This document shows, one piece after another, positions 21,369-32,845 of a stretch of 64,000 nucleotides of DNA (positions are counted from its first letter, which is position 1; every line of letters begins with the position of its first letter). This stretch comes from Rhynchopus euleeides (lineage: Eukaryota > Euglenozoa > Diplonemea > Diplonemida > Diplonemidae): assembly GCA_963210315.1 (NCBI GenBank), contig OY723303.1:1426001-1490000 (forward strand), written 5' to 3'. Position numbers and translations under genes: made by a program. The notes beneath the pieces were generated by a model. It had not been told where the DNA came from and made no database searches. It was given only the letters and a program-made list of their open reading frames with translations.

Positions 21369-22905
21369 CACGACGCGGTCTTCACCTCCCGCCGGGTATC
21401 CGTATTCTGGGACCCGTTTTGACGCGTTTTAGGGCCCAAAATGGGCTCAAAACTCAGAAATTCCTTCGAAATCGGGCTCAAACGTCCAAAATAGGACCCC
21501 CACCCACTGGACCCCCGATATCGGGAGTCCAGTGGCTTTTTTTGGGCGTCAGCCAGACCAGTGTGAGGGTGCTGTATGTTTTCTTTTTAAGGGGTGTTCT
21601 CGCGATCGACGAATACCCTTCGGCTCTTCTTTTTGTTTCTCTTTGTTGCAGCCATCCGGCTAAATAGTGCTCATTTTCGGGTTCCGGCCAATTCTTTAGC
21701 TTTAACTTTAAATAGTCCACCTGGTTTGACCCGAATTTGGCGGAGTTTGGGCGGCGTTTGGGCGATTTGCCAAATCAGGTGGATTGTACAAATTTACACA
21801 CTTTTTTCAGTGAAGAATCCCACGTTTCCCGCCGCAGCACAGCACTACCCCCTTTTTCTCGGCGTGCTGAGCATGGGTGCATGGGGTTCGAGAGTTTTCC
21901 GGCCAAATTTTGATGATTGATGCGGTTTGGCTGGGTTTTCCGTGCCCAGTCAGGTGACGGTCTTGCCAGGTTCAACCAAGATTGACAATCTTGAGAACAA
22001 TCATCTGTCCGCGACTCTCGTCCAACTAGGGCCGCATGTGAGCTGACTCCAGAACAGAATACGTTCTGTGGAAACCCTGTTTTTTTTGGGCTTCTTTGGA
22101 ATGCGCGAGGTCAGCGCCTGCCGCCAGAATTTTTCTCGGGCCCCGGTGACGCAATCCTACTAGGCTAAACCCCTATGGAGAAAAGTGGGGAAATTATTTT
22201 CCCCCACCTGATTATTACTTTTCCGCCTAATTTTTTTCCCTTTTTTTCACGGCGTTTTTCTTTTTTTCCACGGGCCCGACGGGGTGACGGGGTTTTGAGG
22301 CCCCAAGCCCCCAGGTCCCCTACCTGGCCTACCCAAGTGCCTCACACCGGGTCCCCCCCTCCTGGTGGTCCACCGACGGACAAGATAAGGACGTATGCTG
22401 CTTTGATGAGTGCTCCAACAAGCCAGGAAACCCAACGGTAATTGTTTCCTATATTTCACGGCGTTGCGCCCCACCTAAAAAGCTTTCATACATTTTCACG
22501 GCGTTTTTTTACACCGTGAAAAAAGTTCCCTTTTTTCACGGCGTTTTTTTCCGCCTAATTTTTTTTCGTTTTTTTTCACGGGGGGCCTTCGCTACCGGGT
22601 GAGAAAAAATGAGAAAAAATGAGGGGAAAAACGCTTAAAAAAAGGGTGTGGGGAGTTGGGGGGTCCCTAGCCTGGGGAGCGTATTTGGACCCCGATTCAA
22701 GCGAAAAGCACGATTTCGGTGTCACTCAGATCCAAGATCTCACTGACAGGGTTGCGACGAGGTGCAAAATCCGAAGAAACCCCTAATTGTGACGAAAAAC
22801 GACGACGCAGCGATTCTCACACACAAGTCTCGAGAGCGGGACTGGGAAGACCTCTTGCCGAGGTGGTGCAGGCGCTCCGAAGAGAGTCGCGGGACAGGCC
22901 TGTCC
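21369..22905. other. Spacer with repeated CACGGCG motifs, no convincing gene
   Basis: 21575-21705 is the part of the copy A 3' flank also found at 52777-52903. 22200-22600 holds several copies of TTTTTTCACGGCGTTTTTTT-type sequence and other T-rich stretches. No frame shows protein features. Confidence 0.55.
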
Positions 22906-24413
22906 GGACTCGGCCCAGGTCAAGAGGACCCTGTATGGACTCGGCCCAGGTCAAGAGGACCCTGTCCGGACTCGGCCCAGGTCAAGGGGACCGTGTCTGG
23001 ACTCGGCCCAGGTCAAGGGGACCCTGTATGGACTCGGCCCAGGTCAAGAGGACCCTGTCCGGACTCGGCCCAGGTCAAGGGGACCCTGTATGGACTCGGC
23101 CCAGGTCAAGAGGACCCTGTCCGGACTCGGCCCAGGTCAAGGGGACCCTGTCTGGACTCGGCCCAGGTCAAGGGGACCCTGTATGGACTCGGCCCAGGTC
23201 AAGGGGACCCTGTATGGACTCGGCCCAGGTCAAGAGGACCCTGTCCGGACTCGGCCCAGGTCAAGGGGACCCTGTCTGGACTCGGCCCAGGTCAAGGGGA
23301 CCCTGTCCGGACTCGGCCCAGGTCAAGAGGACCCTGTATGGACTCGGCCCAGGTCAAGAGGACCCTGTCCGGACTCGGCCCAGGTCAAGGGGACCGTGTC
23401 TGGACTCGGCCCAGGTCAAGGGGACCCTGTATGGACTCGGCCCAGGTCAAGAGGACCCTGTCCGGACTCGGCCCAGGTCAAGGGGACCCTGTATGGACTC
23501 GGCCCAGGTCAAGAGGACCCTGTCCGGACTCGGCCCAGGTCAAGGGGACCCTGTCTGGACTCGGCCCAGGTCAAGGGGACCCTGTATGGACTCGGCCCAG
23601 GTCAAGGGGACCCTGTATGGACTCGGCCCAGGTCAAGAGGACCCTGTCCGGACTCGGCCCAGGTCAAGGGGACCCTGTCTGGACTCGGCCCAGGTCAAGG
23701 GGACCCTGTCCGGACTCGGCCCAGGTCAAGGGGACCCTGTCTGGACTCGGCCCAGGTCAAGAGGACCCTGTCTGGACTCGGCCCAGGTCAAGGGGACCCT
23801 GTCTGGACTCGGCCCAGGTCAAGAGGACCCTGTATGGACTCGGCCCGGGTCAAGAGGACCCTGTATGGACTCGGCCCAGGTCAAGGGGACCCTGTATGGA
23901 CTCGGCCCAGGTCAAGAGGACCCTGTCCGGACTCGGCCCAGGTCAAGGGGACCCTGTATGGACTCGGCCCGGGTCAAGAGGTCCCTGTATGGACTCGGCC
24001 CAGGGCAAGAGGACCCTGTGTGGACTCGGCCCAGGGCAAGAGGACCCTGTATGGACTCGGCCCAGGTCAAGGGGACCCTGTATGGACTCGGCCCGGGTCA
24101 AGAGGTCCCTGTATGGACTCGGCCCAGGGCAAGAGGACCCTGTGTGGACTCGGCCCAGGGCAAGAGGACCCTGTATGGACTCGGCCCGGGTCAAGAGGTC
24201 CCTGTATGGACTCGGCCCAGGGCAAGAGGACCCTGTGTGGACTCGGCCCAGGGCAAGAGGACCCTGTATGGACTCGGCCCGGGTCAAGAGGTCCCTGTAT
24301 GGACTCGGCCCAGGGCAAGAGGACCCTGTGTGGACTCGGCCCAGGTCAAGGGGGCCCTGTATGGACTCGTCCCAGGTCAAGAGGAGCCTCAGGGCCTCGG
24401 CCCAGTCCAGGGG
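22906..24413 (+). repeat. 31-bp minisatellite, about 48 units
   Basis: Tandem units beginning GGACTCGGCCCAGGTCAAG and ending GGACCCTGTAT. Variation is concentrated at a few positions (AGG/GGG after CAAG; TAT/CCG/CTG/GTG at the unit end; GGTCAAG/GGGCAAG towards the right). Because 31 is not a multiple of 3 and no unit contains a stop on the + strand, all three forward frames are open for 1.3-1.7 kb and encode the same 31-residue period. The long frames start at GTG codons outside the array, so I treat the array as satellite DNA. Confidence 0.9.
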
Positions 24414-24781
24414 GACCGCCCCCAGCATCGGCCTTCTTGTGCGCGGGGGTTTTGTTGATGTTTGCTTGATGTTGTTTGCTGTGTTGTTTATCATCACTGT
24501 TGCTGCCTAGTGCAGTTTCCGCCACGTGCGTTGCACGGTGCGACGGGGGCGCGACCACCACCACCCTTCATCAGGAAATCGGGTTGTGTGTGCGTCAGTG
24601 CTCGGCCCCTCTCGCAGATGTTGACTAGGCAGACTGTCCCCGCTCCCCTGTCCGGCCCTCTGGGCAGCGAGCTCGTGCCTGGTCAGGCAGGTAGGGCAGC
24701 TGCCCGACCTATCAAAGTTTTGGGCACGAGCCCAGCGAGATCACTGCCTCTAGCAGAGGGACACTTCAGCTATTTTCAGCA
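24414..24781. other. Unassigned spacer
   Basis: No recognisable gene or repeat between the minisatellite and the target duplication of the inverted-repeat element. It ends in the A-rich target site (GAAAAAAAA at 24782-24790). Confidence 0.5.
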
Positions 24782-25084
24782 GAAAAAAAAGAGGAAACTT
24801 CATATTTGCCAGAAATTTCTTGGAAAATTCATATGTTGACAGGAACTTTTGGGTTTAACCATATGTTGACAAAAACTTTTGATTTTAACCATATTTTGAC
24901 AAAAAGTTTTGGATCTAACCATATGTTGACAAGAAGTAATGAATTTAACCATATTTTGACAGGAACTTCTGATTTTAACCATATGTCACGGATGACGTAC
25001 GAATCGTAATGGTGAAATACGAATCGTGCATATCGTATTTTATATCGCATTATATCGTATACGATTACGATATAAAATACGATA

Positions 25085-27795
25085 TTGGGGGTCTTCGCTC
25101 CGGGTCAATTTGGGTCAACTTGGGTCAATTTGGGTCACCCTGGGGTTTTTCACCTTAGGAAAATGGGGGGCTTCGCTCCGGGTCAATCTGGGTCAGCTTG
25201 GGTCAGTGACCCGGAGCGAAGCCCCCCCCCTTAGGTGACCAAAAATAGGTGAAAATTTTTGCCTATTTTCCCTTGTGTCAAACTTGGAGTCTGACCCAAA
25301 AATCGGAATCTGTGACCCATGGTTTATATGGGCAAACCTGAAAATTTCCGACTTTTTCCCCAATTTTTCCCACTTCCTGGCCATACCTTTCCCGACCCAA
25401 AATCAAACAAATGCAGCGGAAAATGGCCAAAAATAGGCCAAAAAACACCAAATTTTTTCCTATGGGAACGAACATGGGGGTCTTCGCTCCGGGTCAATTT
25501 GGGTCAACTTGGGTCAATTTGGGTCACCCTGGGGTTTTTCACCTTAGGAAAATGGGGGGCTTCGCTCCGGGTCAATCTGGGTCAGCTTGGGTCAGTGACC
25601 CGGAGCGAAGCCCCCCCCCTTAGGTGACCAAAAATAGGTGAAAATTTTTGCCTATTTTCCCTTGTGTCAAACTTGGAGTCTGACCCAAAAATCGGAATCT
25701 GTGACCCATGGTTTATATGGGCAAACCTGAAAATTTCCGACTTTTTCCCCAATTTTTCCCACTTCCTGGCCATACCTTTCCCGACCCAAAATCAAACAAA
25801 TGCAGCGGAAAATGGCCAAAAATAGGCCAAAAAACACCAAATTTTTTCCTATGGGAACGAACATGGGGGTCTTCGCTCCGGGTCAATTTGGGTCAACTTG
25901 GGTCAATTTGGGTCACCCTGGGGTTTTTCACCTTAGGAAAATGGGGGGCTTCGCTCCGGGTCAATCTGGGTCAGCTTGGGTCAGTGACCCGGAGCGAAGC
26001 CCCCCCCCTTAGGTGACCAAAAATAGGTGAAAATTTTTGCCTATTTTCCCTTGTGTCAAACTTGGAGTCTGACCCAAAAATCGGAATCTGTGACCCATGG
26101 TTTATATGGGCAAACCTGAAAATTTCCGACTTTTTCCCCAATTTTTCCCACTTCCTGGCCATACCTTTCCCGACCCAAAATCAAACAAATGCAGCGGAAA
26201 ATGGCCAAAAATAGGCCAAAAAACACCAAATTTTTTCCTATGGGAACGAACATGGGGGTCTTCGCTCCGGGTCAATTTGGGTCAACTTGGGTCAATTTGG
26301 GTCACCCTGGGGTTTTTCACCTTAGGAAAATGGGGGGCTTCGCTCCGGGTCAATCTGGGTCAGCTTGGGTCAGTGACCCGGAGCGAAGCCCCCCCCCTTA
26401 GGTGACCAAAAATAGGTGAAAATTTTTGCCTATTTTCCCTTGTGTCAAACTTGGAGTCTGACCCAAAAATCGGAATCTGTGACCCATGGTTTATATGGGC
26501 AAACCTGAAAATTTCCGACTTTTTCCCCAATTTTTCCCACTTCCTGGCCATACCTTTCCCGACCCAAAATCAAACAAATGCAGCGGAAAATGGCCAAAAA
26601 TAGGCCAAAAAACACCAAATTTTTTCCTATGGGAACGAACATGGGGGTCTTCGCTCCGGGTCAATTTGGGTCAACTTGGGTCAATTTGGGTCACCCTGGG
26701 GTTTTTCACCTTAGGAAAATGGGGGGCTTCGCTCCGGGTCAATCTGGGTCAGCTTGGGTCAGTGACCCGGAGCGAAGCCCCCCCCCTTAGGTGACCAAAA
26801 ATAGGTGAAAATTTTTGCCTATTTTCCCTTGTGTCAAACTTGGAGTCTGACCCAAAAATCGGAATCTGTGACCCATGGTTTATATGGGCAAACCTGAAAA
26901 TTTCCGACTTTTTCCCCAATTTTTCCCACTTCCTGGCCATACCTTTCCCGACCCAAAATCAAACAAATGCAGCGGAAAATGGCCAAAAATAGGCCAAAAA
27001 ACACCAAATTTTTTCCTATGGGAACGAACATGGGGGTCTTCGCTCCGGGTCAATTTGGGTCAACTTGGGTCAATTTGGGTCACCCTGGGGTTTTTCACCT
27101 TAGGAAAATGGGGGGCTTCGCTCCGGGTCAATCTGGGTCAGCTTGGGTCAGTGACCCGGAGCGAAGCCCCCCCCCTTAGGTGACCAAAAATAGGTGAAAA
27201 TTTTTGCCTATTTTCCCTTGTGTCAAACTTGGAGTCTGACCCAAAAATCGGAATCTGTGACCCATGGTTTATATGGGCAAACCTGAAAATTTCCGACTTT
27301 TTCCCCAATTTTTCCCACTTCCTGGCCATACCTTTCCCGACCCAAAATCAAACAAATGCAGCGGAAAATGGCCAAAAATAGGCCAAAAAACACCAAATTT
27401 TTTCCTATGGGAACGAACATGGGGGTCTTCGCTCCGGGTCAATTTGGGTCAACTTGGGTCAATTTGGGTCACCCTGGGGTTTTTCACCTTAGGAAAATGG
27501 GGGGCTTCGCTCCGGGTCAATCTGGGTCAGCTTGGGTCAGTGACCCGGAGCGAAGCCCCCCCCCTTAGGTGACCAAAAATAGGTGAAAATTTTTGCCTAT
27601 TTTCCCTTGTGTCAAACTTGGAGTCTGACCCAAAAATCGGAATCTGTGACCCATGGTTTATATGGGCAAACCTGAAAATTTCCGACTTTTTCCCCAATTT
27701 TTCCCACTTCCTGGCCATACCTTTCCCGACCCAAAATCAAACAAATGCAGCGGAAAATGGCCAAAAATAGGCCAAAAAACCCCAAATTTTTTTCC
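25085..27795 (+). repeat. 389-bp tandem satellite, seven units
   Basis: Unit positions recur at exactly 389 bp, with near-identical sequence across copies. Each unit has an inverted pair built on CTTCGCTCCGGGTCA and TGACCCGGAGCGAAG, several GGGTCAA steps, and an AT-rich half. Near-identity implies recent amplification or active homogenisation. The last unit decays after CCAAATTTTTTTCC into a hairpin rich in GGCTTCGCCCC. Confidence 0.95.
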
Positions 27796-29635
27796 GGGGG
27801 GCTTCGCCCCCCGGACCCCCCTTGCGTGGGGGGCTTCGCCCCCCACGCCACACGCACCTCCCGGCCGGGGGCCGGTTCGGTCGTCGTCGGCTGCGCTCAA
27901 AGGGCGTGCGGTAGCCGACGCCCTTTTGTGCTCGCCTCCTCCTCCCACACTTCAGTATGACGTTTAGGTGCGTCGGTGTTCCTGCTTTGTTCTTCTGTTG
28001 ACTGGGACGGGCCAGTCCTCGTGGGTTGCCGACCGGTGTGTCCTCCCCTTGGATCCCCTCCTCCCCCCACCACTTGCATCTGGTTCAGCTTCAGTGAGAG
28101 CTGAGCGGGAGCCATACTTGCTCTCGGTGACCAATTGTCCGCAGTCCTACATCATGACGAGTTTGGTAATGCCCAGTCGCAGCCATCCCCCGTCCCAGGT
28201 GTTCTGCCGTGGGGCAGCTCACCATCTGCTGTGGTCACACACCAGTGAGCAGGCCCTGTCAACGAAATCGATGTGACTGCTCTTGCCGCAGGGCAACGGA
28301 GGTGGGCCTGCATTGCATCCTGTTGCCGCTCAGTTCTGTTCCCACCGGAGATTCTTGTTGCGCCGCAGATCGAACAGTCTTTCGTGTCGTCGGCGCCGAT
28401 CTTGTATAAAACGTAGGCAGTAGGCTGCTGTGGGTGACCTGCAGGTTACCCGTCCCTTTCGTGCAGGCAGCGCCAGAGGTGCGATGTTTTTATGGGAACA
28501 CGGCAGCTGCCCCGCACTCCATTCTGCTCTCTTGTCTGCTGTTTATGTTGAACAAGGTCTGGCTGCCAGTGATCTCGCTGGGGGTCGGGCAAACCAAAAA
28601 AGAGGTAGGGCACAGGGTGGGCCGAGCTCGCGAGAAAAAAGGTGCAGCCCAACCCCGCCCCGACTTCCCGTGGTATGATGCAAACAGGATCGAATACACG
28701 ACCACAGAACATTTTCCCCCAATTCGAGAGGCACCGGATGTTGCTGCCTTTGGTCGTCGCCTGCTGGATCAAAAATCAGGAATCCAGGGGATCTTGGATT
28801 GCCTTTGAGTACTTGCAAAACTGCAATCCCGAGAAACTTTGCCAGCTAGTGTTCAGGAACGGCAGCAAATCTCATGGCTTGCATCGCTTTGTGGATGGTG
28901 TGCGATGATCAATCCCATACACGCAAGGACTTGGTCGCGAGACAGCCTACAGGGGGTCTGGGGGGCGGAGCCCCCCAGCCGCCGGAGCCCACGGTAGTGA
29001 ACATCCTGAAAGTCTTCGAAGGCGAGTCCCCACACCGGTTGGTGCTGTTGCACATTCCAGGCGGAGATGGTCCTTCGCTTGGGACATGATGAGGGGCGCT
29101 TCGATGAACACCATCAAGCCCCCAGCATGCCGTTGGGTTTTCATACGCTGCGGCGCATGAAAACTCGGCCACAAGGCCGAACCCAAAAGCCCCAAAATCT
29201 GACCCGGGAGGTAGGGCCGAGGGTAGGGCCATGCCACCCCTGGCGGCCCACCCTCCCAAAGAATTACAGAAAAAGGGAGGTGGGGCCGCGGCCCCCTGCC
29301 AGCCCTGGCACGGGATCACTGCTGGCGGGTAGTTCAGGCTCGTGGCCCTCCTCGTTCCGATAGCCCCTCGGACATCCAAATGATTCACGTGCAGCAGCCC
29401 ATGCGCAGAGAACGGTGTGCCGTCTTGTACAGCAACTGTTGGACAACTGTTGAAATCGTTTTTCACCAAAAAAAATCTCTCTGCGGGCCAAGTCGAAGAT
29501 TTTTCTGGGGACTTTTGGTGTCCCCAATTTTTCAAATTTCGAAAAATAAGCTCACTTTGCTAAACTGGACCCAACTCCCCACACTCTTTTTTTCCGACTT
29601 TTTCACGGGGTTTTTCCGGTTTTTTTTGGTTTTTT
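27796..29635. other. Interior of the 6.9 kb element, no recognisable gene
   Basis: Starts with two adjacent hairpins (GGGGGGCTTCGCCCCCC type, 27795-27850). A frame of 124 codons at 28434 begins at GTG and is not recognisable. One GC hairpin repeat lies at 28950-29004. Confidence 0.5.
28950..29004 (-). repeat. GC hairpin repeat copy
   Basis: CAGGGGGTCTGG, the hairpin, then the ACGGTAGTGAACAT tail; a member of the dispersed family. Confidence 0.75.
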
Positions 29636-30176
29636 TTGGCGGATGGAGCGAAGACCCCCATTATGCGATATTACGAATCGTTTAGGATGATGCATGGCCA
29701 CACGGGGTGGGCACCGGGGAAAAAGGCACCCAGCACACCAACGAGGGGCGGCGAGACTACCACCACCACCCCAGATGAGTCACCCACTCCGAAGCCAAAG
29801 GCTCTCAAAGAGCAGCTGGCGAAGCAGAAAGCAGGGCCGCGAGTGAGCTACGTGACAGCGAAAACACGTCATGATAAGCTGCAAGGCGATGCCAAAGACG
29901 TGTACGCCGTCAAGGATGTCGCGTCTCTGCAAACCCGCAAACCCCAGTGTTCTCCCGATGGCGAGTTTGGGGGCGAAATTCTCCATTTGTATTTTTCCCC
30001 CGAAAACCCGACGGCGAGTTTCGGCATTTTTTTGGGGGTGGAATTTTTCACAGGTTTCAGACAGTTTCCCACTCATCGACCTGCACAACTTCCCAACAAC
30101 GAGCGTCCCTGGGTTCGTGCCCCACTACGAACCGCAATTGATCCAAAGAGTCCCAGAACGCGAAGGAGAAGGCCAG

Positions 30177-30230
30177 ATGTTCGCTACCGTGGCCTCCGGC
30201 GGCTGGGGGGCTCCGCCCCCTAAACCCCTG
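30177..30230 (+). repeat. GC hairpin repeat inside transposase frame
   Basis: Copy of the dispersed hairpin repeat. It differs from other copies by CCCTAAACC where they read CCCCAGACC or CCCCAAACC, and the TAA so formed is the in-frame stop that ends the upstream half of the transposase frame. Confidence 0.75.
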
Positions 30231-30459
30231 TGCTGTGCACCTGTCGAGTGTGCATGTACCATTTGGTGTACCATGGCAAGTGGGAAACGGCACAACACCA
30301 GGAGTGCGACATGGTCGTGAGTGAAGACGGAGTACGTGCAGACTACCATCCCTGCACAACGAAGTCTGTACGACTTCCTCGTTGTCCACTCACACCGCAC
30401 ATTGCAAAGCGTATCGATCAGAACGAATGTTGTTGCGGATATACGCGTGCATTGCATGA

Positions 30460-30482
30460 GGTGCTCGCGCGCGAAGCGCGCG
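30460..30482. repeat. GCGCGCG hairpin repeat
   Basis: Palindrome GCTCGCGCGCGAAGCGCGCG with its complementary end, followed by an A/T run, lying in frame within the hAT-like transposase sequence. Confidence 0.65.
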
Positions 30483-32845
30483 AGCAATTTTTTTTAGCAC
30501 CCCTTTTTCCGGATCAAAACTCGCCATCACCCGCCCGTGCGGTCGAGCGCCAGAAGAAGAAGCAGTCGGGCGGTGAAGACAAGAACGGCGACAGGCAAGG
30601 GGGGCAGCAGAAGGCGCACGGAGCCAATCCAGCACCGGAATTCGTGAGTGACCTGTCGTATTCACTTTGCGTCGGCAATACCACGGCCAGCCAGGCGGAG
30701 CTTGTGGTGTTGGCGATTCGGAAACACCTGTACCCGAACATGCCCAGCGGACGCGCCCTCTTGCAGAAACACAGCAGCCACACGGATGCACTTCTGAAGG
30801 CGCTGAAAGATGCTCTCAAAGGTCGCACCGTGCCTATTGGCATCGACGGAACTACAGCAGCATCGATCCACACCTCGTACCTCGCTGTGACTGCATATGT
30901 TGGGCAACAACCGCTGCTGGTGTGCGTTGAGGTGTTCAGGCTGGGGTGAGCCCTGACGCAGTGATGCTTGAAGATGTGCTGCAGCGGCTCGAATGCGACT
31001 ACTCGTTTACGATCGCGTCTGTCAACATGGACAGATGCGCGACAAACCAGCGCCTCATCAAGCTCACAGGGCGTCTGTCGGTGTGGTGTTTGGGGCATCA
31101 CGCCAACAAATGTTGCAAAGACTTCTACACGAAGCGCTTCCCCCTCGCCATCCAGTTCGTGACCTTCTTCTCACAGGCGCCGCGCACCACCTCAGAAACG
31201 AGGTGGTCAGCGCTGTTTCACGTCGTTGAGCATGTGGCACCCCGGACCGACCTGCTTGCAACAAACCGCAAAGTGTCCGAGAGTTAGCACATTTGATCGG
31301 AGGGGATGGGTGGGGGGACATGCTCTCGGAGATCCAGACGATGCACAGAGCCTCCTACAGTTCTTCCTCTGGATAAGCAACCCCCCCAGCGATCAGAAGT
31401 CCTGCTTTGTCGTGGGGGAAGTATGGAAGAGCATCCAACACGTCACCAACGAGGAACAACAACTTCTCAAAGAGCTGTGGGACACGTTTTCCTCAAGAGA
31501 GTTCTTTAAACTCATGGAGGTGATGGACCCGGAAGCAGTTGCCCAGGAGGTGATTGCTGATGAAGTGCTGGAGGCGTCGGAAGAGAGGTGGCGGGACGTC
31601 TTGGGGCGTACCACCACTTAGCCGTATCCCATCCTTGTGGTGTTGTCTCATGTGGCCACCTAGCCATCCCATTGCCTCCCTCAGAAGCCTGTAGTAATAG
31701 TGCGATATGGGCATATCGCATACGATATCAAAGCTGACTAAACACGATATAAATACGATATATTGCGATATATTGCGATATCGCCTTAAAAAATACGATA
31801 CATATCGTATTTACGATATGATACGATATTACGATTCGTACGTCATCCGTGATATGTTGACAAAAAGTTCTGGGCTTAATCATATGTTGACAAAAACTTC
31901 TCGTTTTAACCATATGTTAACAAAATCGGTTTTTTGGCTGGAGCCGCTTGACTGACATTCCGGGGTATCCAGATCGCTTTCCAGATCGGCACTTAGCTTC
32001 TCACAGAGTGTGCACTTCATTGCAGTTCTATGGGGCCTCATTCCCTTGGATTAAGATACCACAAGGCCAGAGAACCGCACACCGTTAACACCGGCTAACC
32101 ACTGATCATGGGCCTGTACGTGATAAATGCATGATGAAAGCCCCATAGCAAAGATGGTTACCAACATCAAGCACTTCCGGCCCAGAAACTGAGCCAAAAG
32201 ACCACTCCACCGAAGTGGTCACAGGTTTACCACGTGTACACGCAGCTATCGGGGCGCATCGGGCATGCGGCTTCTTCGAGGTGGATCGTTCTCTCCAGGT
32301 GGGTTCCGAACTCCACGGTTCTTTGAATCACAGGCACAACAGCGTGAGTACTAATCGGCCGGACCCAGGTCCACAACAACACCCACAGCAATGCCATCAA
32401 GTGATTCCAGCTTCAGCCGACAGGTTCACATCAAAATGTGGATGAGAGGTTGGGGCTGGGAGGGGGGCTGGGGGTCCCGGCCTTTGCGAAGCGCCCTCCT
32501 CTTCAGCAGCCACAGGTGTGGGTGCCCTGGGGTCGGGAATCCACCAAAAAGGGTGTTCCAGCTGGAAACCCAATTTTGTTAACATATGGTTAAAACGAGA
32601 AGTTTTTGTCAACATATGGTTAATCCATAACTTCTTGTCAACATATGGTTAAATGCAGAAGTTTTTGTCAAGATATGGTTAAGTCCATAAGTTCGTGTCA
32701 ACATATGAATTTTCAGGAAACTTCTTGTCAACATATGATTGAAACAAAAAGTTTTTGTCAACATATGGTTAAACCCAAAACTTCCTGTCAACATATGAAT
32801 TTTCCAAGAAATTTCTGGCAAATATGAAGTTTCCTCGAAAAAAAA

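Larger units (their letters stand above)
29636..31621 (+). pseudogene. hAT-like transposase, several frame breaks
   Basis: Pieces in order. 29636-30223 has a basic N-terminal region. 30230-30949, in the same frame after a stop at 30221, holds a Cys/His cluster C-x2-C-x14-H-x2-C resembling a BED-type finger, then PIGIDGTTAAS with YLAVTAYVGQQPLLVCVEVF. 30946-31287 holds ASVNMDRCATNQ, then CLGHHANKC and ETRWSALF. Two further shifts precede 31330-31621. An Asp in a DG motif, a second Asp after it, a C-x2-H-x2-N motif and TRWSA follow the order of hAT transposases (DUF659/DUF4371-like), but the C-terminal dimerisation motif is not evident. A GC hairpin repeat (30177-30230) lies in frame at the first stop. 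Non-functional as it stands. Confidence 0.6.
24987..31851. mobile_element. 6.9 kb TIR element with internal satellite and decayed transposase
   Basis: Inverted ends start CACGGATGACGTACGAATCG (24 bp match between 24987-25010 and 31828-31851), followed on both sides by AT-rich sequence full of ATATCGTA-type motifs. It is flanked by ATATGT at 24981-24986 and 31852-31857, and inserted into the left arm of the outer element. Contents in order: seven 389-bp satellite units, GC-rich hairpins (27795-27850), about 1.7 kb without a recognisable gene, then a hAT-like transposase pseudogene on the + strand. The 6-bp duplication is shorter than the usual 8 bp of hAT, so family assignment by ends and by protein do not yet agree. 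Confidence 0.82.
24791..32836. mobile_element. Mutator-like inverted-repeat element (arms 265 bp), 9-bp TSD, itself interrupted
   Basis: The ends begin GAGGAAACTTCATATTTGCC and are flanked by GAAAAAAAA at 24782-24790 and 32837-32845. The right arm (32572-32836) is an inverted array of degenerate units of about 30 bp containing CATATGTTGACA. The left arm is in two pieces, 24791-24986 and 31858-31926, also 265 bp in total, split by the element 24987-31851. Without that insert the element is about 1.17 kb with a 645-bp core (31927-32571) that shows no gene. Long inverted arms starting with G plus a 9-bp duplication fit the Mutator superfamily, though a poly-A target lowers certainty of the TSD. 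Confidence 0.8.

Noticed and set aside
22719-24510. Three overlapping + strand frames of 459-582 codons
   Set aside because: They arise from a stop-free 31-bp minisatellite; the two longest start at GTG and no frame has non-repeat domains.
25084-27795. Possible CRISPR-like array in the regular 389-bp repeats
   Set aside because: The units are contiguous near-identical satellite copies without unique spacers, in a eukaryotic setting with no cas genes.
30940-30962. GTGAGCCCTGACGCAG as a tiny intron at the transposase frame break
   Set aside because: Sixteen bases is far below any plausible intron length; a simple indel explains the shift in an already decayed gene.
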